From positions 1 to 64,000 of the forward strand of contig CAMFKI010000019.1 in NCBI GenBank assembly GCA_945957365.1: a stretch of DNA of 64,000 nucleotides. The letters run 5' to 3'. The position numbers and the translations under genes are program-made. This DNA is from an uncultured Alphaproteobacteria bacterium (lineage in GTDB: Bacteria; Pseudomonadota; Alphaproteobacteria; Rhizobiales; Aestuariivirgaceae). The notes under the pieces are model-generated. The model did no database searches. It had not been told where the DNA came from and was given only the letters and a program-made list of their open reading frames with translations. Every line of letters begins with the position of its first letter. Positions within the stretch are counted from its first letter, which is position 1. Below, piece after piece: positions 6,585 through 15,455 of this stretch.

Positions 6585-8360
6585 ATGCGCATGACCACCG
6601 ATGAAGCCTTCGTCAAGGTTCTCCAGATGCACGGCATCGAGCACGCCTTCGGCATCATCGGCTCGGCCTTCATGCCGATTTCCGACCTCTTCCCCAAGGC
6701 CGGCATCACCTTCTGGGACTGCGCCCACGAGGGCTCGGGCGGCATGATGGCCGACGGCTTCACCCGCGCGTCGGGCAAGATGGCCATGATGATCGCCCAG
6801 AACGGCCCGGGCATCACCAACTTCGTCACCGCGGTCAAGACCGCCTACTGGAACCACACGCCCCTGCTGCTCATCACCCCGCAGGCGGCCAACAAGACCA
6901 TCGGCCAGGGCGGCTTCCAGGAAGTCGAACAAATGGCTCTTTTCAAGGACATGGTGGGCTACCAGGAAGAGGTGCGCGATGCCTCCCGCGTGGCGGAAGT
7001 CCTGAACCGCGTCATCATGAACGCCAGGCGCCTGTCGGCCCCGGCCCAGATCAACATGCCGCGCGATTTCTGGACCCAGGTCATCGACATCGAACTCCCC
7101 TCCGCCGTCGGCTTCGAGCGCCCGAGCGGAGGCGAGGATGCGATCGCCGCCGCCGCCAAGCTCCTCTCCGAGGCCAGGTTCCCGGTCATCCTCAACGGCG
7201 CCGGCGTCGTGCTCGGCAATGCCATCCCGGCCTCGAAGGCCTTGGCCGAGCGCCTCACCGCCCCGGTCTGCGTCGGCTACCAGCACAATGACGCCTTCCC
7301 CGGCTCACACGCCCTCTTCGCCGGCCCCCTGGGCTACAACGGCTCCAAGGCCGCCATGGAGCTGATCAAGCAGGCCGACGTGGTGCTCGCACTCGGCACC
7401 CGCCTCAACCCCTTCTCGACCCTCCCAGGGTATGGCCTCGACTACTGGCCCAAGGAGGCCAAGGTCATCCAGGTCGACATCAACCCCAACCGCATCGGCC
7501 TCACCAAGAAGGTCAGCGTCGGAATCGTTGGCGATTCCAAGAAGGTAGCCGAGGGCATCCTGGCCAGGCTCTCGCCCTCCGCCGGCGATCAAGGCCGTGA
7601 AGAGCGCAAGAACCTGATCGCCCAGACCAAGTCGCGCTGGGCCCAGCAGCTCTCCTCGATGGACCACGAGGACGATGATCCGGGCACCACCTGGAACGAG
7701 CGCGCCCGCAAGGCCAAGCCCGACTGGATGAGCCCGCGCATGGCGTGGCGCGCCATCCAGGCGGCACTGCCCAAGGAGGCCATCATCTCCTCCGACATCG
7801 GCAACAACTGCGCCATCGGCAACGCCTACCCGACCTTCGAAGAAGGCCGCAAGTATCTGGCGCCGGGCCTTTTTGGCCCCTGCGGCTACGGTCTGCCCTC
7901 GGTCGTCGGCGCCAAGATCGCCTGCCCGGACGTGCCCGTGGTTGGCTTCTCGGGCGACGGCGCCTTCGGCATCGCGGTGACGGAGCTCACCGCCATCGGC
8001 CGCAAGGAATGGCCGGCGATCACCCAGGTGGTTTTCCGGAACTACCAGTGGGGTGCCGAGAAGCGCAACTCGACGCTCTGGTATGACGACAACTTCGTCG
8101 GCACCGAACTCGACACCCAGGTGAGCTACGCGGGAATCGCGAAAGCCTGCGGACTTCAAGGGGTTGTCGCCTACACCATGGACGAGTTGCGCGATGCCCT
8201 CGCCAAGGCCATCGACGACCAGATGAAGCACGGCAAGACCACGCTCATCGAAGCGATGATCAACCAGGAACTGGGCGAGCCCTTCCGTCGCGACGCCATG
8301 AAGAAGCCGGTCGCGGTGGCCGGCATCGACGCCAAGGACATGCGTCCGCAAAGCGTGTAA
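6585..8360 (+). CDS. xsc: Sulfoacetaldehyde acetyltransferase
   Basis: A 591-residue thiamine-diphosphate enzyme that converts sulfoacetaldehyde plus phosphate to acetyl phosphate and sulfite, the desulfonation step of taurine and other C2-sulfonate catabolism. The start MTTDEAFVKVLQMHGIEHAF and the segments FGIIGSAFMPISDLFPKAGI and ITPQAANKTIGQGGFQEVEQ are strongly characteristic of Xsc as opposed to acetolactate synthase. The ThDP/Mg site is visible as GDGAF, then FRNYQWGAEKRN, near residues 465-495, and the conserved Glu lies in CAHEG. Full family length. No pta, taurine transporter or regulator is adjacent, so the supply pathway is elsewhere. A hairpin follows the stop. Confidence 0.93.
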   Translation: MRMTTDEAFVKVLQMHGIEHAFGIIGSAFMPISDLFPKAGITFWDCAHEGSGGMMADGFTRASGKMAMMIAQNGPGITNFVTAVKTAYWNHTPLLLITPQAANKTIGQGGFQEVEQMALFKDMVGYQEEVRDASRVAEVLNRVIMNARRLSAPAQINMPRDFWTQVIDIELPSAVGFERPSGGEDAIAAAAKLLSEARFPVILNGAGVVLGNAIPASKALAERLTAPVCVGYQHNDAFPGSHALFAGPLGYNGSKAAMELIKQADVVLALGTRLNPFSTLPGYGLDYWPKEAKVIQVDINPNRIGLTKKVSVGIVGDSKKVAEGILARLSPSAGDQGREERKNLIAQTKSRWAQQLSSMDHEDDDPGTTWNERARKAKPDWMSPRMAWRAIQAALPKEAIISSDIGNNCAIGNAYPTFEEGRKYLAPGLFGPCGYGLPSVVGAKIACPDVPVVGFSGDGAFGIAVTELTAIGRKEWPAITQVVFRNYQWGAEKRNSTLWYDDNFVGTELDTQVSYAGIAKACGLQGVVAYTMDELRDALAKAIDDQMKHGKTTLIEAMINQELGEPFRRDAMKKPVAVAGIDAKDMRPQSV

Positions 8361-8369
8361 GCCTCTGGC

Positions 8370-8393
8370 CGGAGCCCCGGATTCGGGGCTCCG
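8370..8393 (+). terminator. Hairpin after xsc
   Basis: A 9-bp perfect stem (CGGAGCCCC / GGGGCTCCG) with a 6-base loop, 9 bases after the xsc stop. There is no strong T-run after it, so termination may be weak or Rho-assisted. Confidence 0.6.
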
Positions 8394-8450
8394 TCACGCT
8401 TTCGCTGCATTCGCTTGGTGTTACGGCGGGCGTGAACATCAGGGACCACC

Positions 8451-9212
8451 ATGGCTGAATCGCAGAAGGCTTCCGAAATCCGCGAGCGCGCCCGGGCGTG
8501 GCGCGACATCATGCTCCAGATGACGGCCACCATCATGATCCCGCTGACCATTGCAGCGATGGGTCTCTACTACACGCGCTGGCAGCAGAACGTGAATGAT
8601 CTCAAGACGATGATCGACCTGGTCTCGGACGACAAGCCGGAACGGCAGAAATACGGCATCGCCATGTTCGAGTACCTGTTGAAGAACGACAAGGTGCCGG
8701 TCGAGTTCGTCGCGGCCCAGCTCGACTACGCCAACAACGCCACCGACCCGCAGCTGCTGCCCGCCATGGAGCGCGCGCTCACGGCGGCTGCAGCGTCCAA
8801 CGCAAATGTCCAGGCCGTCTTCAAGGAGGCGGTGGAACGCCTGCCGTCGCGGGTCTTCGTCAACGTGCTGAACGAGCAGCAGCGCGCCTGCTTCTCCAAG
8901 CTGCTGACCGGCCTCAAGGACAATGATGGCGCGGCCATCACCGTGCCCTCCATCGCCATGGCGAAGTGGGATGGAAAGGTGAATGAAATCCGCGCCATGA
9001 ACGATGACGATGTGCCGAAGGCCGAAGCCATCGCCGAGTGGCTGCGCAACATCGGCTTCGACATCCAGGTGGTGAACCTGACCAAGATCTGGGACGGTGC
9101 GAAGAAGGTGCGCCCCAACACCTTCGAGATCTGGTTCGGCGACAAGGACCTGCCCCCGGTGTGTACCGGCAAGCCGCAGGCGGCGACCTCCTCGCCGCCG
9201 CCGGCCAACTGA
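8451..9212 (+). CDS. Unknown protein with one N-terminal membrane helix
   Basis: A 253-residue protein I do not recognise. A charged N-terminus (SQKASEIRERARAWRDI) precedes a single hydrophobic segment at about residues 23-42 (MTATIMIPLTIAAMGLYYT), then a soluble, mostly helical domain with repeated acidic/aliphatic patterns (ERQKYGIAMFEYLLKND). The last 20 residues are Pro/Ser-rich. A C-terminal segment near 185-230 (AEAIAEWLRNIGFDIQVVNL, then TFEIWFGDKD) has a beta-alpha pattern resembling small sensor or LytR-C-like domains, but that is only an impression. It is a single gene between xsc and a convergent amidohydrolase. Confidence 0.7.
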   Translation: MAESQKASEIRERARAWRDIMLQMTATIMIPLTIAAMGLYYTRWQQNVNDLKTMIDLVSDDKPERQKYGIAMFEYLLKNDKVPVEFVAAQLDYANNATDPQLLPAMERALTAAAASNANVQAVFKEAVERLPSRVFVNVLNEQQRACFSKLLTGLKDNDGAAITVPSIAMAKWDGKVNEIRAMNDDDVPKAEAIAEWLRNIGFDIQVVNLTKIWDGAKKVRPNTFEIWFGDKDLPPVCTGKPQAATSSPPPAN

Positions 9213-9213
9213 G

Positions 9214-10065
9214 TTAGAGCCGGTAGGCGCGAATTCCGTTGTCGCGGAACAGCTTGCGCTTTTCCTCCGGCGTGCAGCCCGAGGTCGCCCAGTCGAGCAC
9301 CCCGATCCAGTCGGTATATTTTCCTGCGAGCTCCGCCACCGGCCAGTCGCCGCCATACATGATGCGGTTGAAGCCGAAGCTTTCGATCACATGGTCGATG
9401 TAGGGCCGCAGCTGCTCGCGATTCCAGTTTTCGTGGTCGGCTTCGGTGGTTACGCCCGACAGCTTGCACATCACATTCGGAATCTGCGACAGCTCACGAA
9501 TATGCCGCTTCCACGGCTCCATCAGCCCGTCCTTGATACCGGGCTTGCCGATGTGGTCGAGGATGAACGACACCTCGGGGCACCTGCGGATGAACTCGAT
9601 GACGTTGCCGAACTGGTGATGGTAGATGCAGACATCGAAGCTCAGGCCGAATTTCGGCAGCAGTTTCACGGCGTTGATGAAGTCCGGCCGCAGCACGAAT
9701 TCGGGATCGCTCTGGTTCTGGATGAGACGCCGGATGCCTTTCACGACGGGCAGCCTCGAAAGCCTTTCAAGATCGGGCTCGAGCACCACACCCTGCTCGA
9801 GCGGAAGCGATGCGACGCAGCCCTTCAGCCGGGAGTCGCTCCGCGCCAGCTCCTGCACCCACTCCGCCTCGTCCATGTGCTGGGGGTAATCCACGTCGAC
9901 CTCGACGAAGACCATGCTCTCGATTTCATAGGGCTTGGCCGCCAGCTCGAGGTCATGGATGGTCCAGTCGCGTCCGAGCTTCGGGGCACCCGAGGCCCAG
10001 CCATACTTGAAGCGGCTCTGGTCCAGCAGGTGGACATGGGTGTCGGTGATGGCGAAATCGATCAT
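9214..10065 (-). CDS. Amidohydrolase-2 family lactonase/hydrolase (COG3618-like)
   Basis: A 283-residue TIM-barrel metal hydrolase of the amidohydrolase_2 family that includes L-fucono- and L-rhamnono-lactonases and 2-pyrone-4,6-dicarboxylate hydrolase. Visible markers are the N-terminal DTHVHLLD metal motif (residues 8-15), FVEVDVD, the FILDHIGKPGI strand-loop, and the C-terminal YGGDWPVAEL with the conserved Asp. The length and the DHIGKP motif fit sugar-acid lactonases best. It heads a run of three same-strand genes with the class V aminotransferase and the SMP-30 lactonase, although a 37-base gap follows the aminotransferase, so they may be one operon of sugar or acid metabolism. Confidence 0.8.
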   Translation of the reverse strand: MIDFAITDTHVHLLDQSRFKYGWASGAPKLGRDWTIHDLELAAKPYEIESMVFVEVDVDYPQHMDEAEWVQELARSDSRLKGCVASLPLEQGVVLEPDLERLSRLPVVKGIRRLIQNQSDPEFVLRPDFINAVKLLPKFGLSFDVCIYHHQFGNVIEFIRRCPEVSFILDHIGKPGIKDGLMEPWKRHIRELSQIPNVMCKLSGVTTEADHENWNREQLRPYIDHVIESFGFNRIMYGGDWPVAELAGKYTDWIGVLDWATSGCTPEEKRKLFRDNGIRAYRL

Positions 10066-10102
10066 GGCGCTCCGTCCCGGTTGCTCCGGTCAGGCTAGCC
10101 GA

Positions 10103-11356
10103 TCAGGCGGCGGAGGTGAACTCGTTGATCGCGGTGAGGAACTGCGCCACCTCGGCCGGCGAATTATAGTGGCTGAATGAAATGCGCACGCAGTCCGGCC
10201 GGCCAAGTGGCGCGAGCACGTTGCCGCTGTAGTGATCGGCCTTGCGGGTATGGGTGCGGATGCCGCGCGCGTTGAGGAAGCTCACGATGTCCTCGCTCGG
10301 CGTGCCTTCGAGCCACACCGAGATGACACCCTCGCGCCGTGCATTGTCAGCACCCCCGATGATGTGAAGACCGGGAATGTCCTTCAAGCCCCGCATGTTG
10401 CCCATTCCGTTCACGATTGCATCAGCAAGCGCGGTCTCATGGTCATGAATGGCCGTGGCCGCGGCCTCGAGACGGGTGCGGCGATCCTCGCTTTGGGTGA
10501 AGGTGCTGCCGAGCCAGACGAGATAGTCCACGACATCCGAGAATGTTGCATAGCTCCCGGTGTCCCGCGTGCCCATCTCCCAGCTGGTGGCGGGGCCGCC
10601 GATGACGGTTTCCTTGGTGCAGGCCGTCAGCCGGTCCGAGGCCCAGCCCACGCCATAGCCGTGGCGCGCGAACACCTTGTAGGGCGAGATCGCGTAACCA
10701 TCGATGGCGAGAGCCGAAATGTCGACCGCGCCATGGCTCGCATGCTGGATGCCGTCGACGATGATGAAGCAGTCTGGTGAGGCCTTGCGGATCGCTGCGG
10801 CAATGGCGCCCACGTCCACCGCCATCCCTGTGACGGGCGAGGTGTGGACGATGGTGGCGACCCGCACCTCGGGCGTGATGAAGCGGGCATAGGCGGCGGC
10901 ATCGACGCAGCCCGTCGCGTCGTCATGCGGCACGAGGATGTGGGCGCGGCCCGTCACGCCTGCCCAACGCGCCATGGCGCTGCGCGACGCCGGGTGTTCG
11001 AGTGTGGTCGACAACATGATGCCGCCCGGTGCGGCGCCCAGCGCCGCCGTGCGGATGAGGCGGAACAGGACCTCCGTGCCGCTCTCGCCCACGAAAACCT
11101 GACCGTCGGGCGCATTGAAGAACAGCCGCATGTCGGCCTTGGCCTTGTCGATCGCCGCCATCAGCGCCTTCGAGGCCGGATTGTCGCGACCCTGGTTGTC
11201 CGGGATCGCGGCATAGAGGCCGGATGTCTCCACCACCGATTTCAGCGTGAGCGCCCCGCCGGCATTCTCGAAGAACACGCGCGGACCCGAGAAGGGACAG
11301 GCATCGACATGCGCGAAACGGGCGCGGACGGCGTCGAGCAGGGCGGAGGAAAACAT
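10103..11356 (-). CDS. Class V aminotransferase (cysteine-desulfurase-like)
   Basis: A 417-residue PLP enzyme of fold type I. The PLP region is seen as IIVDGIQHASHGAVDI (conserved Asp and His/Gln) and the Schiff-base lysine as SPYKVFARHGYG near residue 215. The substrate-binding N-terminus has FFENAGGALT, the variant of YLDNAATT seen in selenocysteine-lyase/CsdA-like proteins. I see no mobile-loop Cys typical of IscS, so desulfurase activity is not assured; lyase or transaminase roles are possible. It lies between the amidohydrolase and the SMP-30 protein on the same strand with small gaps. The start at 11356 is an ATG shortly after CTCC/GGAG-like sequence on the coding strand. Confidence 0.8.
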   Translation of the reverse strand: MFSSALLDAVRARFAHVDACPFSGPRVFFENAGGALTLKSVVETSGLYAAIPDNQGRDNPASKALMAAIDKAKADMRLFFNAPDGQVFVGESGTEVLFRLIRTAALGAAPGGIMLSTTLEHPASRSAMARWAGVTGRAHILVPHDDATGCVDAAAYARFITPEVRVATIVHTSPVTGMAVDVGAIAAAIRKASPDCFIIVDGIQHASHGAVDISALAIDGYAISPYKVFARHGYGVGWASDRLTACTKETVIGGPATSWEMGTRDTGSYATFSDVVDYLVWLGSTFTQSEDRRTRLEAAATAIHDHETALADAIVNGMGNMRGLKDIPGLHIIGGADNARREGVISVWLEGTPSEDIVSFLNARGIRTHTRKADHYSGNVLAPLGRPDCVRISFSHYNSPAEVAQFLTAINEFTSAA

Positions 11357-11442
11357 CGGCGGGGGAACTCCGGTGGCGGGAGGCCCGGTATCCCCGCGAA
11401 CGCTTGCTTTGGCAAGGGGCGGGTTCAGCAGCGACGGTCGCC

Positions 11443-12327
11443 TCAGACAGCGAAGACCGGCTCCGGGATGCCTTGGTAGCGGGTCTCGAGCGCGAAGACG
11501 GCGCCGCCGTCGTCTCGGCTTTCAGCTGCCGTCCCGACGCCGGCACTCCAGCCCGTGGCGACGAACAGCATGTTCATGTCCGGCCCGCCGAAACCAACCG
11601 AGGCCGTGACGGGGCATGGCAGTGCGAAGCTCGCATCGAGGGTGCCGCCTTGCGTGAAGCGCAACACACGGGCGCCGCCATAGAGAGCGCACCATACCCC
11701 TCCTTCGGCATCCACGGTAAGGCCGTCCGGCAACCCGTCCTCAGGGCCGAAGCTGGCAAAGACCCGACGGTTGCCCAGTCTGCGGGTGTCGGGCGAGACA
11801 TCATAGGCGAGGATGCGGCGTCCGACCGAGTCGCTGAAATAGAGGATGCGGCCATCCGGCGAGAAGGCTGGGCCATTGCACGAGGGGAAGCCGGAATCGC
11901 CGATGGTGGCGGCTCCGTCCGCCGTCACGCAATAGAGGATGCCGCGCGGATCCTGTTCGGTGAGTTCATAGGTGCCGACCCACAGTCTCCCGAAACGGTC
12001 GAGCTTGCCGTCATTGTAGACCATGCCGTCGCGGCCACCATCGGGGTTGGCAAAGGGCGTGGTCGCACCCGTCGCGGGATCGAACATCACGAGCCCGGAA
12101 TCCACGGCGAGCAGCACCCGGCCGCGGCGGGCGAAGACGAAGGAGCCGAGCACCGTCTCGCCGGGGATGGTCCAGCTCTCGACCTTGTCCTGCCCCCAGA
12201 GCTTGCGGTGAAGCGTGGGACCATACCAGTCGGTCCAATACAGGGCGTTCTCGGCGGCGTGCCACAGGGGGCTTTCGGCGAGCCGGTCACGGAGCGGGGA
12301 AACGATGGTCCAGTTCATGTTCGCCAT
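11443..12327 (-). CDS. SMP-30/gluconolactonase (LRE) family protein
   Basis: A 294-residue six-bladed beta-propeller lactonase. Family markers: the first-blade LAESPLWHAAENALYWTDW containing the metal-binding Glu (residue 14), the middle-blade NDGKLDRFGRLWVGT with the conserved Asn-Asp, and PSCNGPAFSPDGRILYFSDS with a second metal Asn and Asp. These proteins open sugar-acid lactones such as gluconolactone or xylonolactone. Full family length. It lies upstream of the aminotransferase on the same strand and divergent from the AMP-binding gene at 12489; a role in sugar acid breakdown with the neighbouring amidohydrolase is an inference. Confidence 0.87.
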   Translation of the reverse strand: MANMNWTIVSPLRDRLAESPLWHAAENALYWTDWYGPTLHRKLWGQDKVESWTIPGETVLGSFVFARRGRVLLAVDSGLVMFDPATGATTPFANPDGGRDGMVYNDGKLDRFGRLWVGTYELTEQDPRGILYCVTADGAATIGDSGFPSCNGPAFSPDGRILYFSDSVGRRILAYDVSPDTRRLGNRRVFASFGPEDGLPDGLTVDAEGGVWCALYGGARVLRFTQGGTLDASFALPCPVTASVGFGGPDMNMLFVATGWSAGVGTAAESRDDGGAVFALETRYQGIPEPVFAV

Positions 12328-12488
12328 GGCGGTTCCGGAATAGCGCGCGGGAGTTGCGATCGAAAGCTAGCCCGGAATGCCGCGCAGCGACAATCCCCGC
12401 GCGAAATCTCGGCGCGGCCGCGACGGCGATGACAAGCCGGATCACCAATGGTAGGTCTTCTCCGGCAACAGGTTGCTCACCACCCATC

Positions 12489-13928
12489 ATGCTCGACAGG
12501 ATTGCCCATTGGGCGCAGCACGACCCTGACCGTATGGCCCTTGTCGATCCCGACAACAGCCTCTCCTATCGCCAGTTCCATGCCGCGGCCTGCGCCCTCA
12601 TGCGCCACCTCGGGCAGAAGAATTTCCGGAAGGCGGGAATCGCCGTGATCAAGGGCGATTCGATTTTCGACGACTGGTTGCTGACGATCGCGCTTCGCGC
12701 CCTCGGCCTTGAGACGATGTGCCCGGCTTCGCTGGCGGACGTCCGTGCGATGTCGATGTTCAAGATCTCGGCAATCGTTCTCGGGACAGAGACCGCCGCG
12801 TCCCTCCGTGTGCCGCCCGAGTATTTCGCCGTGCCCAAGATCGTCGTTCCGAAATCGGCGTTCCAGGCTGACGGCAGCGCAACCGATTGCCAGGGCGCAT
12901 CTTCCAGCGGCGGGCACCTTTTGGTGACCACGGGTACCACGGGGTCGCCCAAGGCGATCCTCTACCCCGAGCACAATGCGGAGCTGCGGGATGAGAACCG
13001 GGCGGTCAGTTTCGGCTTCGGGCGCGACACGGTCTACTACGCCTCCAACTTTCCGCTCTATACTGCGGTGGGCTTCAAGAACCCGTCGGCAACCTGGCAT
13101 CGCGGCGGCACCGTGGTGCTCGACGATCTGTCCTATGACGCGCCGGTGAAGCTGCCCGAGGGCATAAATTCCGCCGTGCTGATCCCCGCCCGGATTGGCG
13201 AATTCGCCGGCTCGCGCCGCGTGCCCGACAGTCTCAGGCGCAAGGCGACGATCCGGGTCAGCGGCGGCTTCCTCAGCGCCAGCACGTGGAACGGCATCAA
13301 GGGCGCCTTCGGAATGCCGATCGAGGTCTATTTCGCATCGACCGAAATCATCGCGATGATCATGCGCTCGCCGGTGCGGAGCGTCGAGGATCTCAACTGG
13401 CTCCGGCCCGAGCCGGGCCGTATCGTCGAAATCGTCGACGACTCCGGCGCCATTTGTCCTCCCGGGGTCGAGGGGCAGCTGCGGGTGGGCCTCACCGCGG
13501 TCGATGCCCAGGGCTACCTCGGCGATGAAGCGGCAACGTCCCGGGCCTTCAGGGACGGTTATTTCTATCCGGGCGATATTGCCGTCAGCCGGCAGGACGG
13601 CCGGATCCGGGTTCTCGGACGGCTCAACGACGTCATCAACGTGATGGGCCGCAAGCGCGCCTCCGCCCCCGTCGAGCAGGCGGTGCTGCAGGTGCTGAGC
13701 GCCGAGGAGGTCTGTGCCTTCTCAGGCCCAGACCGCGCCGGCAACGACCAGATCGTCATCGTCTGCCGGCGGCCGCAGCCGCTCACCCCGGCGGAACGCG
13801 CTGCGGCGGAAGAGGTGGTCAGGGACTTCGGACCGGTGCGCATCGTCCAGATGAAGGAATTTCCGCGCCGGCCCGGCGCCATGCAGAAGACCGATCGCAT
13901 CGCTCTCCGAAAACTCGTGTTCGGTTGA
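12489..13928 (+). CDS. AMP-binding (ANL superfamily) acyl-adenylating enzyme
   Basis: A 479-residue acyl-CoA synthetase-like protein. The phosphate loop is LVTTGTTGSPKAILYP (near residue 145), the acyl/adenylate-binding region has YFASTEII, motif A8 is YFYPGDIAV and the hinge reads LGRLNDVINVMGRKR; a C-terminal Lys in MQKTDRIAL sits where the catalytic lysine is expected. It is somewhat short (ANL enzymes are usually 500-560), mainly from a reduced N-terminal domain. The start used is ATG at 12489; ATG at 12429 would add 20 residues. It converges on the 6-hydroxynicotinate-reductase-like gene, 7 bases away. The substrate is unknown. Confidence 0.8.
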   Translation: MLDRIAHWAQHDPDRMALVDPDNSLSYRQFHAAACALMRHLGQKNFRKAGIAVIKGDSIFDDWLLTIALRALGLETMCPASLADVRAMSMFKISAIVLGTETAASLRVPPEYFAVPKIVVPKSAFQADGSATDCQGASSSGGHLLVTTGTTGSPKAILYPEHNAELRDENRAVSFGFGRDTVYYASNFPLYTAVGFKNPSATWHRGGTVVLDDLSYDAPVKLPEGINSAVLIPARIGEFAGSRRVPDSLRRKATIRVSGGFLSASTWNGIKGAFGMPIEVYFASTEIIAMIMRSPVRSVEDLNWLRPEPGRIVEIVDDSGAICPPGVEGQLRVGLTAVDAQGYLGDEAATSRAFRDGYFYPGDIAVSRQDGRIRVLGRLNDVINVMGRKRASAPVEQAVLQVLSAEEVCAFSGPDRAGNDQIVIVCRRPQPLTPAERAAAEEVVRDFGPVRIVQMKEFPRRPGAMQKTDRIALRKLVFG

Positions 13929-13935
13929 GCGGCGG

Positions 13936-15408
13936 CTACACCGCGATGCGCTTCGCGTCGGCGGCCCCGGCGATCTCGGCAAGGCTGCGCAGCTGGTCCA
14001 TGTGGCCGCCCAGCGCGGCATAGTCGGCGCGCGTCATGGTGAACTCGATGGGCGCCACGAGCGCAGGCGTCGGTACCGAGCCAAAGGCATTTTCCGGCAG
14101 CAGCGTAACGTCCACCATGTAGGTGATGCCGCCGCCGGGCCAGATGTAGCAGGGCGCTCCCCCCGACGTGACGCGGGTGAAGGCGTGCTTCACCGACTGG
14201 GTGAGGCGGACCGGGTTCTCGGTGACGCCGGCTCGCAGCGAGCCTCCGGCGCCGGCCAGGAACAGAACGGACGCCAAGGCAGGCTCGCAGTTTTCCCGGA
14301 TGCGGGCGACGGAGCGCAGAAGCTCCGGAGGCAACTCTTTCGCCACGGGCGCCAGCGCCGCGTCGAGTTCGAAATAGGCCGCGTGTTCGCCGGTCGTCGA
14401 GACCATGAGCAGACGGAGGCCGGGCCAGGCATGTTTGGGGTCGAAAGCCCTGAGGATCGAGAGGGGGTCCGTGAGGTCGGTGCCGCCCCAGCCGGTGCCG
14501 GGTTGGGCGACCTTGAAGTAGCGTCCCGGTGTCGAGCGGTGGCCCGTCAGCCTGATGCCGGTCTCCGGCACGCCCAGGAACTTGCCGGCCTGGTGCTCCG
14601 ACAGCACGCCGGTGATATGGTCATCGACCACCACCACTTCATCGGCGAGGCCCAGCCACTGCTTGGCGAACATGCCGATGGTCGCGGAACCGCAGCCCAC
14701 CCGCATGCGCTGCTCGGCAACACCGTTGATGATGGGCGCCTTGCCGGCTTCGATGACGAGCGTCACGCCACCATCCACCGTGACCTCGACGGGCTTGCAG
14801 TTGGCGAGCGCCAGCATCGCCTCGCAGGTGACGCGGCCTTCCTTCTTGGAGCCGCCGGTGAGATGCCTGACTCCGCCCAGCGACAACATCTGCGAACCAT
14901 ATTCGGCGGTGGTGACATGGCCGATCTGTTCGCCCTCGACGCGCACCGCGGCGGTTTCCGGGCCCAGATGCCGGTCGGTGTCGATCTTCACCTTGAGGCC
15001 GCAGTAGCTGAAAATGCCCTCGGTCACGACGGTCACCATGTCCACGCCACCGACTTCGGATGAGACGATGAAGGGGGCGGGCTTGTAGTCTGGGTAGGTG
15101 GTGCCGGCGCCGATGGCGGTGACGAAGGTCTGGGGTTCGCGGATGACGCGGCCATCCCATTCGCGCGCCGACGGCAGGAAGGGCACGAGTTCGCCGCCCT
15201 GGGCCAGCGTGTGATCGAGCAGCACGTGCGGATCGACCCTCGTGAGCACGCCGCCGCGGTTGGCATAGCGGTCACAGGCGCCCAGTTGCCCCTCGCGGAT
15301 ATAGCAGAGCACCGGGCAGGCGTCGCAGCGGATCTTGTCCGGAGTCGGGTGCAAGGCAGTCTTCTCGCAACTGCGAAAACATCGTTGACAGGACCCGGAT
15401 GATTCCAT
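13936..15408 (-). CDS. 6-hydroxynicotinate reductase-like Fe-S protein
   Basis: A 490-residue protein whose N-terminal 45 residues hold seven cysteines as CQRCFRSC, then CDACPVLC and one more Cys, a ferredoxin-like cluster-binding pattern. The rest is a large conserved domain with segments GGVDMVTVVTEGIFSYCGL, VGCGSATIGMF and ITGVLSEHQAGK. Proteins of this kind in Alphaproteobacteria are generally named after 6-hydroxynicotinate reductase, the ferredoxin-dependent enzyme of anaerobic nicotinate breakdown; I assign it from overall resemblance. ATG at 15408 is preferred, as upstream codons would run through the operator. It is divergent from a ferredoxin-NADP reductase, a plausible electron donor. 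The true substrate in aerobes is uncertain. Confidence 0.55.
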   Translation of the reverse strand: MESSGSCQRCFRSCEKTALHPTPDKIRCDACPVLCYIREGQLGACDRYANRGGVLTRVDPHVLLDHTLAQGGELVPFLPSAREWDGRVIREPQTFVTAIGAGTTYPDYKPAPFIVSSEVGGVDMVTVVTEGIFSYCGLKVKIDTDRHLGPETAAVRVEGEQIGHVTTAEYGSQMLSLGGVRHLTGGSKKEGRVTCEAMLALANCKPVEVTVDGGVTLVIEAGKAPIINGVAEQRMRVGCGSATIGMFAKQWLGLADEVVVVDDHITGVLSEHQAGKFLGVPETGIRLTGHRSTPGRYFKVAQPGTGWGGTDLTDPLSILRAFDPKHAWPGLRLLMVSTTGEHAAYFELDAALAPVAKELPPELLRSVARIRENCEPALASVLFLAGAGGSLRAGVTENPVRLTQSVKHAFTRVTSGGAPCYIWPGGGITYMVDVTLLPENAFGSVPTPALVAPIEFTMTRADYAALGGHMDQLRSLAEIAGAADAKRIAV

Positions 15409-15412
15409 ATTT

Positions 15413-15428
15413 TTTGTATGTATACAAA
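15413..15428. promoter_or_regulatory. Palindromic operator between the Fe-S reductase and ferredoxin reductase genes
   Basis: TTTGTAT-GT-ATACAAA, a 7-bp perfect inverted repeat with a 2-base spacer. It stands 5 bases upstream of the Fe-S protein start and 28 bases upstream of the ferredoxin reductase start. AT-rich palindromes containing TTGTATACAA-like cores are typical of MarR-family repressors, and a MarR gene is the second gene of the rightward operon. Confidence 0.6.
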
Positions 15429-15455
15429 CAAATTCAGGACCGGGGCGATCAGCCG

